DNA of 8,246 nt from Actinomycetes bacterium (GCA_027117675.1 JAJAYM010000198.1:1-8246); one strand, 5' to 3'. Positions 1-6,772 are shown, numbered from the stretch's first letter. The notes: generated from the letters alone by a model not told the origin. Program-made: numbers and translations.

Positions 1-78
1 GCCAGTACGACGGGTTGATGGTCTGGGGGGACTGTTTATGACTCCACGGGGGACTCCTGCTACGCCGGCAGTACCCCG

Positions 79-519
79 TCACCCATCTCCGAGGTGCCGT
101 CCACGACGGACATTCAGCCGTCGTTGACCACGTGGGTAAATCTTGCACATGACCTGGGTGAGTTTGACCTGGTCCTGGCGATTCAGGCATCGCAAGATGA
201 TCCAAACCTTCTGGTTCAGGCTCAGGTGCTTCTTTCCAAAGGCGACCCCACCGGCGCCCACCGCGTCCTCAGTCCCGACTCGGACGCACTGCCGGCGCTT
301 GGTGCGGGTTTCGCCCTGCGCGAGCCCGGTGCCGCCCTTGAGAAGCCACTCCGACTCAGCACCTTCGGAGAAGACCCTGCTGAGGAAGCGATTAAAGTGC
401 ACCAGGCGAATACGTTCGTTGACGGTCAGCGAGGGGTCGGCGGCTCGCGCCTTCTTGGCGGCCTCCTTGATCGCAGCCTCGACACCAGCGGCGGTCAGGT
501 AGGGCTCGACATCATCCAT
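79..519 (-). pseudogene. AbiEii-type nucleotidyltransferase toxin remnant (frameshifted)
   Basis: AbiEii toxins are nucleotidyltransferase-fold proteins that pair with AbiEi antitoxins. The first ~65 residues from the ATG at 519 fit the family N-terminus: a helical stretch, then ERIRLVHFNRFLSRVF and LLKGGTGLA, the latter the fold's signature. The expected following part, an S/T-R-D-x-D metal-binding motif, is not readable in this frame. Fragments of it appear in other frames (SRD followed by a stop near 250-270; a KEAPEP-like segment near 225-240), so the gene seems broken by at least one indel. The frame ends at a TGA at 79-81, far short of the family's usual ~250-300 residues. The ATG overlaps the AbiEi stop by 8 bp, the usual antitoxin-toxin coupling. 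I am confident of the N-terminal match and less sure of the exact lesions. An inactive toxin would leave the neighbouring antitoxin orphaned. Confidence 0.6.
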
Positions 520-1567
520 TAGACGCCGCCCGTTGCGCTGTTCTGGCAAGCGCGAGAGTCTCCGGTGAGAGGGTCAGACTGTCGGCCAGCGACTTGGTCC
601 AACTCCGGCTGAACTCCTTCATTGCATCACTGCTGACGAGCTGTTCGGACATCTTGCGGGCCATCTCCTCGATCTCCGAGCTCTTCGCCAGCGTCGAGAA
701 GGCGCCCGCCGAAGCAGCGTTAAGCCCCTCCATTTGCGATGCCATCGCACTGTGGAGGGTTTTCGCGAAGGCCTCCTGGATCGAGCGCAGGGTTTTCTCC
801 ATCTGGGGCGTGACGAGCAGTTTGTCGATGCCAGTCTTGCTCATACGTCCGACAAAATCGGCTGCAACGCGGGCGCCCAGAAATGGGTCGGCTGCGACTC
901 GATGAGCGAGCGACTCGATGTCGATGCCAGCGAGCTCCATCAGACGATTCAGTACAGCGCCGCCGTCGCCCTTGCGGAACCCATTGCGCTCTGCGAGCGG
1001 CGCGAGCAGTTCCCGGAGACGATCGAGGTCGAGGATGCGTTCGCCCGAAGCGTCGCGTAGGACGTCGGCAACGAGGCTCAGATCTTTGAGGTCCTCGACC
1101 AGGTCGGCGATAGTGCGCTCGATCGTCATGACCGGCAGTCCCTGGCGGAGGGTGACGTCGCGCGGGTCCAGAGCGCGCTGCCGATAGCGGATCTCACGTC
1201 GCTGGCTCTGCCTACGCACGGGGGAGGTGAAGTCGTGCTGCAGAGCGCGGAAGTCACCAATGCGGTGGAGTCGTGTGGCGGACTCGCCGGCGATGATGAC
1301 ACCGTCGGCTTGGTCGTTGATGCGCAGCTCACCGAGACGTTTGGGTTCGGTGCTCAGCCAAGCGGCGCGAAGGTCGTCGAACTCGTCGCCGGGAGCCCCG
1401 GCGTCCATATAGACCCCGTGGGCGAGCCGGATGAGATGCCCGCTGTCGGCCAGTCGCGAGAGATCCAGGCGCGTGACCCCACGCATGCTGGCTTGAGCCG
1501 ACGTCACCATTCCCCACTGGTACGACGTCAGCTCGGCGAGCACGCGAAGCGCTTCCGTGGACTTCAT
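512..1567 (-). CDS. AbiEi-type antitoxin / transcriptional repressor with long helical C-terminus
   Basis: 351 residues from the ATG at 1567. I prefer this start because the frame upstream reads through the promoter and because a -10 box sits 6 nt before it. Residues ~5-52 form the winged-helix 'Rv2827c/AbiEi_4'-like N-terminus (LSRLADSGHLIRLAHGVY). Residues ~90-160 resemble the AbiEi central region (GESATRLHRIGDF, LPVMTIERTIADLV). Family members repress their own operon by binding inverted repeats and neutralise the AbiEii toxin. Residues ~217-351 are an unusually long, Ala/Ser/Met-rich, mainly helical extension (MEKTLRSIQEAFAKTL, EEMARKMSEQLVSSDAMKEF) that I do not recognise as part of the standard family. 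The downstream toxin frame starts inside the stop region but is broken. The gene is read away from a frameshifted PH-domain gene, and the 60-bp gap between them contains a palindrome. Confidence 0.8.
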   Translation of the reverse strand: MKSTEALRVLAELTSYQWGMVTSAQASMRGVTRLDLSRLADSGHLIRLAHGVYMDAGAPGDEFDDLRAAWLSTEPKRLGELRINDQADGVIIAGESATRLHRIGDFRALQHDFTSPVRRQSQRREIRYRQRALDPRDVTLRQGLPVMTIERTIADLVEDLKDLSLVADVLRDASGERILDLDRLRELLAPLAERNGFRKGDGGAVLNRLMELAGIDIESLAHRVAADPFLGARVAADFVGRMSKTGIDKLLVTPQMEKTLRSIQEAFAKTLHSAMASQMEGLNAASAGAFSTLAKSSEIEEMARKMSEQLVSSDAMKEFSRSWTKSLADSLTLSPETLALARTAQRAASNG

Positions 1568-1569
1568 AC

Positions 1570-1598
1570 TTGGAGTGTATCGCCTCCCAAGATACTTT
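1570..1598 (+). promoter_or_regulatory. Candidate promoter of the PH-domain gene
   Basis: On the plus strand, TTGGAG (1570-1575) and TACTTT (1593-1598) are 17 nt apart and precede the ATG at 1628, giving a leader of ~25 nt. A ribosome-binding site AAGGGA (1618-1623) lies 4 nt before that ATG. This promoter is face to face with the abiEi promoter within the same palindrome, so one bound repressor could block both. Confidence 0.45.
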
Positions 1599-1602
1599 CC
1601 AA
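1574..1602 (-). promoter_or_regulatory. abiEi promoter, leaderless type
   Basis: On the minus strand, TTGGAA (1602-1597) and TACACT (1579-1574) are separated by exactly 17 nt, matching sigma70/SigA-type spacing. Six nt separate the -10 box from the ATG at 1567, so transcription should start at or next to the A of ATG. The only Shine-Dalgarno-like stretch (GGGAGG) is ~15 nt upstream of the ATG, too far to serve it, which supports a leaderless mRNA. Confidence 0.55.
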
Positions 1603-1627
1603 GCGAGAACAACTTCAAAGGGACGAC

Positions 1628-2001
1628 ATGATCGACTTCCAGAATGCCGGATACGTCAAACTCGGGCCTGTGCCCGTGTTGAGGTATCGGCTCAGATCGA
1701 GCCACTCCTGGTCGAGGGGGAAGAGATCCTGGTCGCCTACAAAGGTATGCGCGACTACATTTCCTTTACCTCAAAGCGCATTATCGCCGTCAACGTCCAA
1801 GGCCTAACCGGTAAGAAGAAGGACTTCACTTCGCTGCCATACGCCAAGATTCAAGCGTTCTCGGTTGAGACGGCAGGATCCTTCGACCTAGACGCAGAAC
1901 TGGAACTGTGGTTTTCGGGGTTGGGCAAAGTGAAGATCGAGCTCAAGGGCAAGACGGATGTCGCTTACCCGAACAAGTTGGTCGCACACTTCGTTCTTTA
2001 G
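1628..2001 (+). pseudogene. Bacterial PH-domain protein (bPH_1-like), 1-nt frameshift
   Basis: The start is the ATG at 1628 (MIDFQNAGYVKLGPVPV), preceded by AAGGGA. The frame is lost just after residue 17. The rest continues in the next frame from about 1678 as VEVSAQIEPLLVEGEEIL, then a complete PH-like core (AYKGMRDYISFTSKRIIAVNVQG, KKKDFTSLPYAKIQAFSVET, FDLDAELELWFSG) to the TAG at 1999-2001. Restoring one base in GTGTTGAG (1676-1683) would give V-S-E-V and a ~124-residue protein, the usual length for this family, which has no established function. The rest of the sequence is well conserved with no further stops, so the lesion is either very recent or a sequencing error. It may be expressed under the same operator as abiEi. 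Its stop faces the higA stop 34 bp away. Confidence 0.75.
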
Positions 2002-2035
2002 AGCTGGCTGGCGGCAAGCCCCCGGACGCTGACTG

Positions 2036-2365
2036 TCAGTTCGCCACTAGGGCAGTCACCTTGGCCAGCTCGTCGCTGTGGAGGTCTCGCTCGACTTCGA
2101 GGTCGTAGTCGGTCTGGATGTTGATCCAAAACCGGTCGTCTACACCGAGGGCCCGGGACAGGCGCAGGGCGGTGTCGGTCGTGATGGCCCGCTTGCCGCG
2201 GACGACCTCGCTGATCCGGGTCTGGGGGAGCCCGGTGGCCTGGGCGAGCCGGTACTGCGTGATGCCCAGCGGCTCCAGGAACTCGGTGAGCAGGATCTCG
2301 CCTGGAGTGATCGGGTCTGCACCCCGTCGGGGCAATGACGTGGTTCGATCGGACGGCCCTGGCAC
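2036..2365 (-). CDS. HigA-family addiction-module antitoxin (XRE HTH), orphan
   Basis: 109 residues from a GTG at 2365. The start is uncertain: a TTG at residue 11 is an alternative and neither has a clear ribosome-binding site. Residues ~19-62 form a Xre-type helix-turn-helix (TPGEILLTEFLEPLGITQYRLAQ, recognition helix near QTRISEVVRG). It is followed by the HigA hallmark ITTDTALRLSRALGVDDRFWINIQ and an acidic YDLEVERD tail. HigA binds and neutralises the ribosome-dependent mRNase HigB and represses higBA, in which higB is normally first. The ~130 bases upstream on this strand contain no RelE/HigB-like frame in any reading frame I checked, so the toxin is missing. A CCCCG-T-CGGGG palindrome lies in its 5' end, near 2324-2334. 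Family confidence is high, function as an orphan regulator is inference. Confidence 0.8.
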   Translation of the reverse strand: MPGPSDRTTSLPRRGADPITPGEILLTEFLEPLGITQYRLAQATGLPQTRISEVVRGKRAITTDTALRLSRALGVDDRFWINIQTDYDLEVERDLHSDELAKVTALVAN

Positions 2366-2423
2366 TCAAACGAATACGGGCCGCGGTGACGACAAGGCTC
2401 ATCCAGGCTGCAACTTCGGCAGG

Positions 2424-2864
2424 GTAAGCGCTGGCCCTGGTGACGACACTCTGCATCCGGTGCCTGACTCGTTCACCGCAGACGGTGGGGGTGTTGAAGA
2501 CCGTGCACAGGTGGGCTCATGCTGGGGGCGGGGGCTGACAATCAGGCTGGACTCAGCCGGCGACGCGCACCTGTTGGACCCCTTCACCGATCGGGACGCC
2601 GGCCTCGACAACTTCGAGCGTCTTGCCGCCACACCGTGGCCTGACCTCATTGGCGGCTCGAAAGGCGCGGACATCCTTGCGGGCCGCCAGGGCACCGATA
2701 GGTTGCGCGGCTATCGCGGCGATGACCGTCTGCTCGGTGGAGCGGGAAGAGACCGCCTGATTGGTGGGCTGGGCTCAGATCGAGTGAATGGCGGCACGGG
2801 CCGTTTTGACACTCCGGATTCGTGCAGTCGTGAGGTGGTAATTGGCTGTGAACTCCTGATCTAG
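2424..2864 (+). pseudogene. C-terminal fragment of an RTX-type calcium-binding protein
   Basis: The frame ending at the TAG (2862-2864) shows degenerate RTX nonapeptides (GGxGxDxxx): SAGPGDDTL near 2427, a linker GLTIRLDSAGD typical of actinobacterial RTX proteins, then a clean block from ~2646 to ~2810 (LIGGSKGADIL, RGYRGDDRLLGGAGRDRLIGG, LGSDRVNGG). It ends with a two-cysteine tail (DSCSREVVIGCELLI), a common terminus of secreted actinobacterial members. RTX repeats bind Ca2+ and fold into a beta-roll outside the cell. I see no convincing start codon, signal peptide or N-terminal domain. The open frame runs upstream only by crossing the antisense of higA. I therefore read it as the 3' remnant of a longer gene. 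Confidence 0.6.
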
Positions 2865-2949
2865 GGGCGCATCGTTTACCACCTACGGCGCATACCGTCG
2901 GGACATCGGGCCAGCACTTGCGACTGCTCACTCAACGGCACACCCGGTC

Positions 2950-3305
2950 TTGACGCAGCAGCGGCGTAGCGTCTTTGCGGTCCATGGCAGAGAGCGTCAT
3001 TTTCGGCGCGCCACGGCTACAGTGCCGGACTTGCCGGGGGGCTTTCGCTTCCACGATCTGCGGCACTACTACGCGAGCATGCTCATGGCTCCGGGGGCAG
3101 ACGTGAAGGCCGTGCAGGCCAGGCTGCGGCATGCCAGCGCCAAGACAACCCTCGACACCTACGCCCACCTGATGCCTGACTCGGACGCCAAGACCAACGT
3201 CGCGATTGAGGACGTTGCCAACATCGAGATCGTGACGACGTTAATCGACGGTGTTGCCTTACCGTCGTCCGCTACCGAACGCCGCAGGTCAGCGACCTAC
3301 CGAGA

Positions 3306-3318
<13 letters not shown>
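2950..3318 (+). pseudogene. Tyrosine recombinase / phage integrase, C-terminal catalytic fragment
   Basis: The frame (TTG at 2950, TAA at 3316-3318) encodes the end of a tyrosine recombinase catalytic domain: FRFHDLRHYYASML (H35, R38 of box II), RLRHAS (H61) and the nucleophile in TLDTYAHL (Y71), followed by PDSDAKTNVAIEDV. These residues are spaced as in phage and integrative-element integrases. The N-terminal DNA-binding domains and the first catalytic arginine are absent. The ~30 residues before FRFHDLRH look unrelated or scrambled. The last ~30 residues also look non-homologous, and the frame overlaps the 3' end of convergent glnA by 13 bp. This is a relic of the element that probably delivered the accessory genes at 1-3300. 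It cannot recombine by itself. Confidence 0.75.
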
Positions 3319-4730
<1,412 letters not shown>

Positions 4731-4734
4731 GCAT

Positions 4735-4739
4735 CCTCC
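4735..4739 (-). promoter_or_regulatory. glnA ribosome-binding site
   Basis: The minus strand reads GGAGG followed by 4 nt and the ATG at 4730. This fixes the glnA start and rules out the in-frame extension up to 4850, which would cross the operator. Confidence 0.75.
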
Positions 4740-4789
4740 AGAAGGGCCGGCTTGCTTCCCCACGAGCCGGGGCGGGCGGAACATCCGTG

Positions 4790-4795
4790 ACGCTA
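4790..4795 (-). promoter_or_regulatory. Candidate glnA -10 box
   Basis: TAGCGT on the minus strand fits the actinobacterial TAnnnT -10 pattern and would give a leader of roughly 50 nt. No good -35 box is visible at the right distance. That position (~4813-4818) falls inside the GlnR operator, as expected for an activator-dependent promoter. Assignment is tentative. Confidence 0.3.
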
Positions 4796-4805
4796 CGGGG
4801 GTGCG

Positions 4806-4843
4806 GTTTCCCGTCGGTGTCCCCAGTGTTTCAGCCGCGTTAC
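4806..4843 (-). promoter_or_regulatory. GlnR-type nitrogen-regulation operator upstream of glnA
   Basis: Read on the minus strand (4843 to 4806), the sequence is GTAAC-n6-GAAAC-n6-GACAC-n6-GAAAC: four half-sites with exactly 11-bp periodicity. This matches the alternating a-site (GTnAC) and b-site (GAAAC) of the actinomycete GlnR box. Only the third half-site deviates (GACAC rather than GTCAC). It sits 76-113 bp upstream of the glnA ATG, an activator-like position. GlnR is the OmpR-family nitrogen regulator that controls glnA in Streptomyces and mycobacteria. The motif match is direct, the ligand is inferred. Confidence 0.85.
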
Positions 4844-4892
4844 CTGGCACGGATTTGGGTCACGGCCATTCACTGACGCTTCGCTCGCGCAG

Positions 4893-5403
4893 CGAATCTT
4901 GGTAGGCGGGCGTCCGGATCGGGAAAGACGACCTTCGCCCGCGAGCTGGCCGGACGCCTAGGGTTGCCGTTCCACGAGATGAAGGCCCTTTTCATGGCCC
5001 GGGTTGGACGCCAATCCCGACCTTCGCCGAAGATCTCGAGCGGGTCGTCGAAGCGGATCGCTAGGTCTTCGACTCCCAGGGGTAGACGGCGGTTCGCGAG
5101 CTCGTGTGGTGGCTGTCCGACACCGCGATCTGGCTCGGCTACCGGTGTCCGGTGGTGTTTGCCAGGGTGGTGCGCCGGTCGGCGTCCAGGGGATGGACGC
5201 GGGAGCCCACCTTCAATGGCAACGTCGAGCACTTCGTTGACTGGGCTGATCCCGAGCACCCGGTTCAGTGGTCGATGCGGAGGTTCCGCGCGGGCAGGGC
5301 CGAGCTCGAGGCGCGCTTCGCAGATCCGCGGTACGCCGACCTGCACAAGGTGCGAATCCGGCGTCCGGCCGCCGCGCAGTGGTACCTGGACCGACTCCGC
5401 TGA
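4893..5403 (+). pseudogene. P-loop kinase-like (AAA/adenylate-kinase-related) NTPase, decayed
   Basis: Joining frames gives a ~170-residue P-loop protein of the small 'topology modulation/adenylate kinase-like' type. RILVGG (4893-4910) leads into ASGSGKTTFARELAGRLGLPFHEM (Walker A), then PGWTPIPTFAEDLERVVEADR, VFDSQG, TAVRELVWWLSDTAIWLGY, a basic lid-like VVRRSASRGWTREPTFNGN, and ADPRYADLHKVRIRRP before the TGA at 5401-5403. Lesions are a 1-nt loss at 4908-4911 inside the Walker A loop, a 1-nt loss at 4993, and in-frame TAG codons at 5062-5064 (where relatives typically have Trp) and 5083-5085 (probably an aromatic). No start codon is clear before 4893. Four lesions in 170 codons argue for a dead gene. 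It reads divergently from glnA across the GlnR operator. Confidence 0.7.
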
Positions 5404-5444
5404 GCCGAGCCCGGCTGGCCGCCCCTGAGGTGGCGAAAACGGGC

Positions 5445-5506
5445 CAGACGTGGTGTTCGGCCGCCACCTTTGTGCACGATGATCACGTCACCTGGTCATC
5501 GTGCAC
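5445..5506. repeat. Intergenic repeat motif, copy 1, with hairpin
   Basis: CAGACGT (5445-5451), 10 nt, then CGCCACCTTTG (5462-5472). The same two blocks with the same 17-nt register occur at 7569-7596. The second block runs into a perfect inverted repeat, GTGCACGATGA (5472-5482) and TCATCGTGCAC (5496-5506), with a 13-nt spacer. Located between the kinase-like pseudogene and the RDD gene. It may act as a terminator, or be a member of a dispersed intergenic repeat family. No function is assigned. Confidence 0.55.
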
Positions 5507-5595
5507 CGGCTGGGGGGCCACGGGGGAGGGCGGGTGACGTGCTGCGCGCGGGTACCGGCAGTGGCGGCGCGGGTGCGCGGGCAAGGGCGGAGCCG

Positions 5596-5601
5596 TACCG
5601 T
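5596..5601 (+). promoter_or_regulatory. Candidate -10 box of RDD gene (leaderless)
   Basis: TACCGT (TAnnnT) ends 6 nt before the GTG at 5608, the same geometry as at abiEi and DUF4191. No recognisable -35 box is present ~17 nt upstream (GTGCGC), and there is no Shine-Dalgarno sequence at a useful distance. Confidence 0.35.
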
Positions 5602-5607
5602 GGTGGC

Positions 5608-6078
5608 GTGGATCGCAAAGACATCGGATCGTGGCTCTCCGGGCCGCAGATCGACACCGGCCTGGACGGCGCTGCCGGCTACCCGGGTGAGCGGCTCGGG
5701 CTCCCCGAGTCTGGCCGAGGCTCCGTCACCCCGTGGGGACGCCGGGTCGTCGCCCTGGTCTTCGACTGGTTCGTGGTGCTGGGCGTCTCCTTGGCGTTGG
5801 TCGGCCCCCCGCAGCCCGGTGATGACACCTTCGGGCTGGTGAATCTGGCGGTCTTGGTGCTGATGTACGTCACGCTGCTGATGACCGCCGGCGTCACTCT
5901 CGGGATGTGGTTCATGGGACTAGCTGTATGGCCCGTTGGGTCGCAGCGCCTGTCGTTGCTGAGGGTCGCCGCCCGGTCGGTGCTGCTCGCCCTCGTCATC
6001 CCGGCGGTGATCTACGACCGTGATCGACGTGGCCTGCATGACAAGGTCGGCGGCACTGTCGTCGTGCGCGTCCGCTAG
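5608..6078 (+). CDS. RDD-family integral membrane protein
   Basis: 156 residues from the GTG at 5608 (MDRKDIGSWLSGP when initiated, the usual N-terminus of the actinobacterial RDD protein found beside glnA). Residues 1-42 are a cytoplasmic, Gly/Pro-rich leader. TM1 is ~46-66, with the family's Arg45/46 and Asp53 (RRVVALVFDWFVV). TM2 and a re-entrant hydrophobic stretch lie at ~75-107 (NLAVLVLMYVTLLMTAGVTLGMWFMGLAVW). TM3 is ~119-135, followed by the second acidic motif YDRDRRGLHDKVGGT, also an RDD signature. The family has no single established function; transport or ion-exchange roles are reported for some members. The frame is intact and on the strand opposite to glnA, GNAT and DUF4191. Its stop is 134 bp from the convergent GNAT stop, with a palindrome between. 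Confidence 0.85.
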   Translation: MDRKDIGSWLSGPQIDTGLDGAAGYPGERLGLPESGRGSVTPWGRRVVALVFDWFVVLGVSLALVGPPQPGDDTFGLVNLAVLVLMYVTLLMTAGVTLGMWFMGLAVWPVGSQRLSLLRVAARSVLLALVIPAVIYDRDRRGLHDKVGGTVVVRVR

Positions 6079-6090
6079 GGCATCGGCCCC

Positions 6091-6154
6091 GCTACGAGAG
6101 TTAGCCCCGGAATTTCGCAGAATTCGGCCCAGATCCGGGGCCAAGTCTCGTAGC
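6091..6154. terminator. 64-bp imperfect palindrome, probable bidirectional terminator
   Basis: Arms of 21 nt at 6091-6111 and 6134-6154 (outer part GCTACGAGA / TCTCGTAGC, inner part GCCCCGGA / TCCGGGGC) match at 19 of 21 positions around a 22-nt centre. In minus-strand RNA one mismatch becomes a G-U pair. It sits between the convergent RDD (+) and GNAT (-) stops, where a shared terminator is expected. There is no T-tract, which is common in high-GC actinobacteria. It could equally be a member of a dispersed palindromic repeat family. Confidence 0.6.
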
Positions 6155-6240
6155 GACGCCAGTTACCGCGCCTCGCCAGCGGCCGCGACGCCAGTTGCCG
6201 CGCCTCAGCGAGCTACCGCGCCTCGCGAGTTACCGCGGGC
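6155..6240. repeat. Degenerate tandem repeat overlapping the GNAT 3' end
   Basis: Four copies of a unit AGYTRCCGCG, the first three continuing CCTC, begin at 6161, 6193, 6211 and 6228 (spacings 32, 18, 17). The first two copies are also preceded by GCGACGCC. The last two copies lie inside the GNAT coding region, encoding its final ~9 residues and stop codon. The repeat may have altered the natural C-terminus. Confidence 0.6.
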
Positions 6241-6764
6241 CGGATCCTCATCAGGTACGTCACGGTCGGTGTCATTCCGCGGCGCGCGTAGAACTCTCTG
6301 GCCCGGTCGTTGCCTTCCAGAACCGCGGTGAGAATGTCGGCGGCGCCGCGCCGGCCAAGCTCAGCCTCGGCCGCGTCCATGAGTGCGTTGCCCACGCCGT
6401 TGCCGCGCGCGTCAGGCATCAGCACGAGCGTCTCGATCTCGCCGATCAGGTCGCCGGTGTCCCACGTGTCGTCGGCTCCGGTGCGGATGTGGCACAGCGC
6501 GTAGCCGACCGGTGTCGTGCCCCGCTCGGCCAGGATCACGAGTGTGTCCGGGTCGGCGAAGAGATCTCCGTACAGGCGGCGTCTACGGGGCCACGAATCG
6601 GCGCGGTCGATCTCGCGGATGCCGGCGTTTCCGACCGCCTGGTGGTCGTCGAAGAGCTGCAGCCAGAGAGGTTCGAGAGCGTCAATGCAGTCGGCGCCCC
6701 TGAGGGTAAACGTGATGTCGCCGTGCGACCCGAGCGAGGAGCCGTCCGGTGATGGATTGGGCAT
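6213..6764 (-). CDS. GNAT-family N-acetyltransferase
   Basis: 183 residues from the ATG at 6764. GNAT enzymes transfer an acyl group from acyl-CoA to an amine; the substrate is unknown here. Motif A with the pyrophosphate-binding loop is clear: IETLVLMPDARGNGVGNALMDAA (~110-132, R-G-N-G-V-G at 120-125). Motif B follows as NDRAREFYARRGM (~152-164) with TPTVTYLM, closing the usual fold. Residues ~73-93 (TLVILAERGTTPVGYALCHI) form beta strands 2-3. The start is 8 bp beyond the DUF4191 stop with no Shine-Dalgarno, so translation may be coupled to it. The last ~9 residues (RPAVTREAR) are encoded by the tandem repeat and may not be ancestral. I do not consider this gene part of the usual lipA-DUF4191-RDD-glnA block, so it may be a later insertion. 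Confidence 0.85.
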   Translation of the reverse strand: MPNPSPDGSSLGSHGDITFTLRGADCIDALEPLWLQLFDDHQAVGNAGIREIDRADSWPRRRRLYGDLFADPDTLVILAERGTTPVGYALCHIRTGADDTWDTGDLIGEIETLVLMPDARGNGVGNALMDAAEAELGRRGAADILTAVLEGNDRAREFYARRGMTPTVTYLMRIRPAVTREAR

Positions 6765-6772
6765 CGCCGAGG

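Larger units (their letters stand above)
1569..1603. promoter_or_regulatory. Palindromic operator between divergent abiEi and PH-domain genes
   Basis: The sequence shows an imperfect inverted repeat: CTTGGAGTGTATC (1569-1581), a 9-nt centre, then GATACTTTCCAAG (1591-1603). The 13-nt arms match at 11 positions. The inner GTATC/GATAC pair is perfect. The palindrome covers the -35 to -10 interval of both divergent promoters described separately. AbiEi proteins are known to autoregulate through inverted repeats in their promoter, so AbiEi is the natural candidate ligand. That assignment is inference from position. Confidence 0.6.

Noticed and set aside
1..78. Gene content at the left edge
   Set aside because: No start, motif or repeat that I can support; likely downstream flank of the decayed toxin gene.
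1568..1705. Upstream start for abiEi at 1705
   Set aside because: It would translate through the divergent promoter and into the PH-domain gene. The ATG at 1567 fits both the family N-terminus and the -10 position.
2118..2423. Upstream extension of the RTX frame to an ATG at 2118
   Set aside because: This part is antisense to higA and shows no RTX or signal-peptide character.
1689..2784. 13-bp identical direct repeat GGCTCAGATCGAG at 1689 and 2772, possible att pair
   Set aside because: A 13-bp match is near chance for a window this size, both copies lie within coding sequence, and neither is placed sensibly relative to the recombinase.
4731..4850. In-frame N-terminal extension of glnA including a GNRTPVAS-like stretch
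   Set aside because: It crosses the operator and the GGAGG site. The family N-terminus begins at MFTSADEV. I looked for a tRNA here and found no T-loop sequence.
5062..5085. Recoded TAG (amber suppression) in the kinase-like gene
   Set aside because: The same gene has two frameshifts and no clear start, and no other gene in the window has in-frame TAG, so decay is simpler.
6195..6752. Long plus-strand open frame opposite the GNAT gene
   Set aside because: Shadow frame. The minus-strand protein has clear acetyl-CoA-binding motifs.
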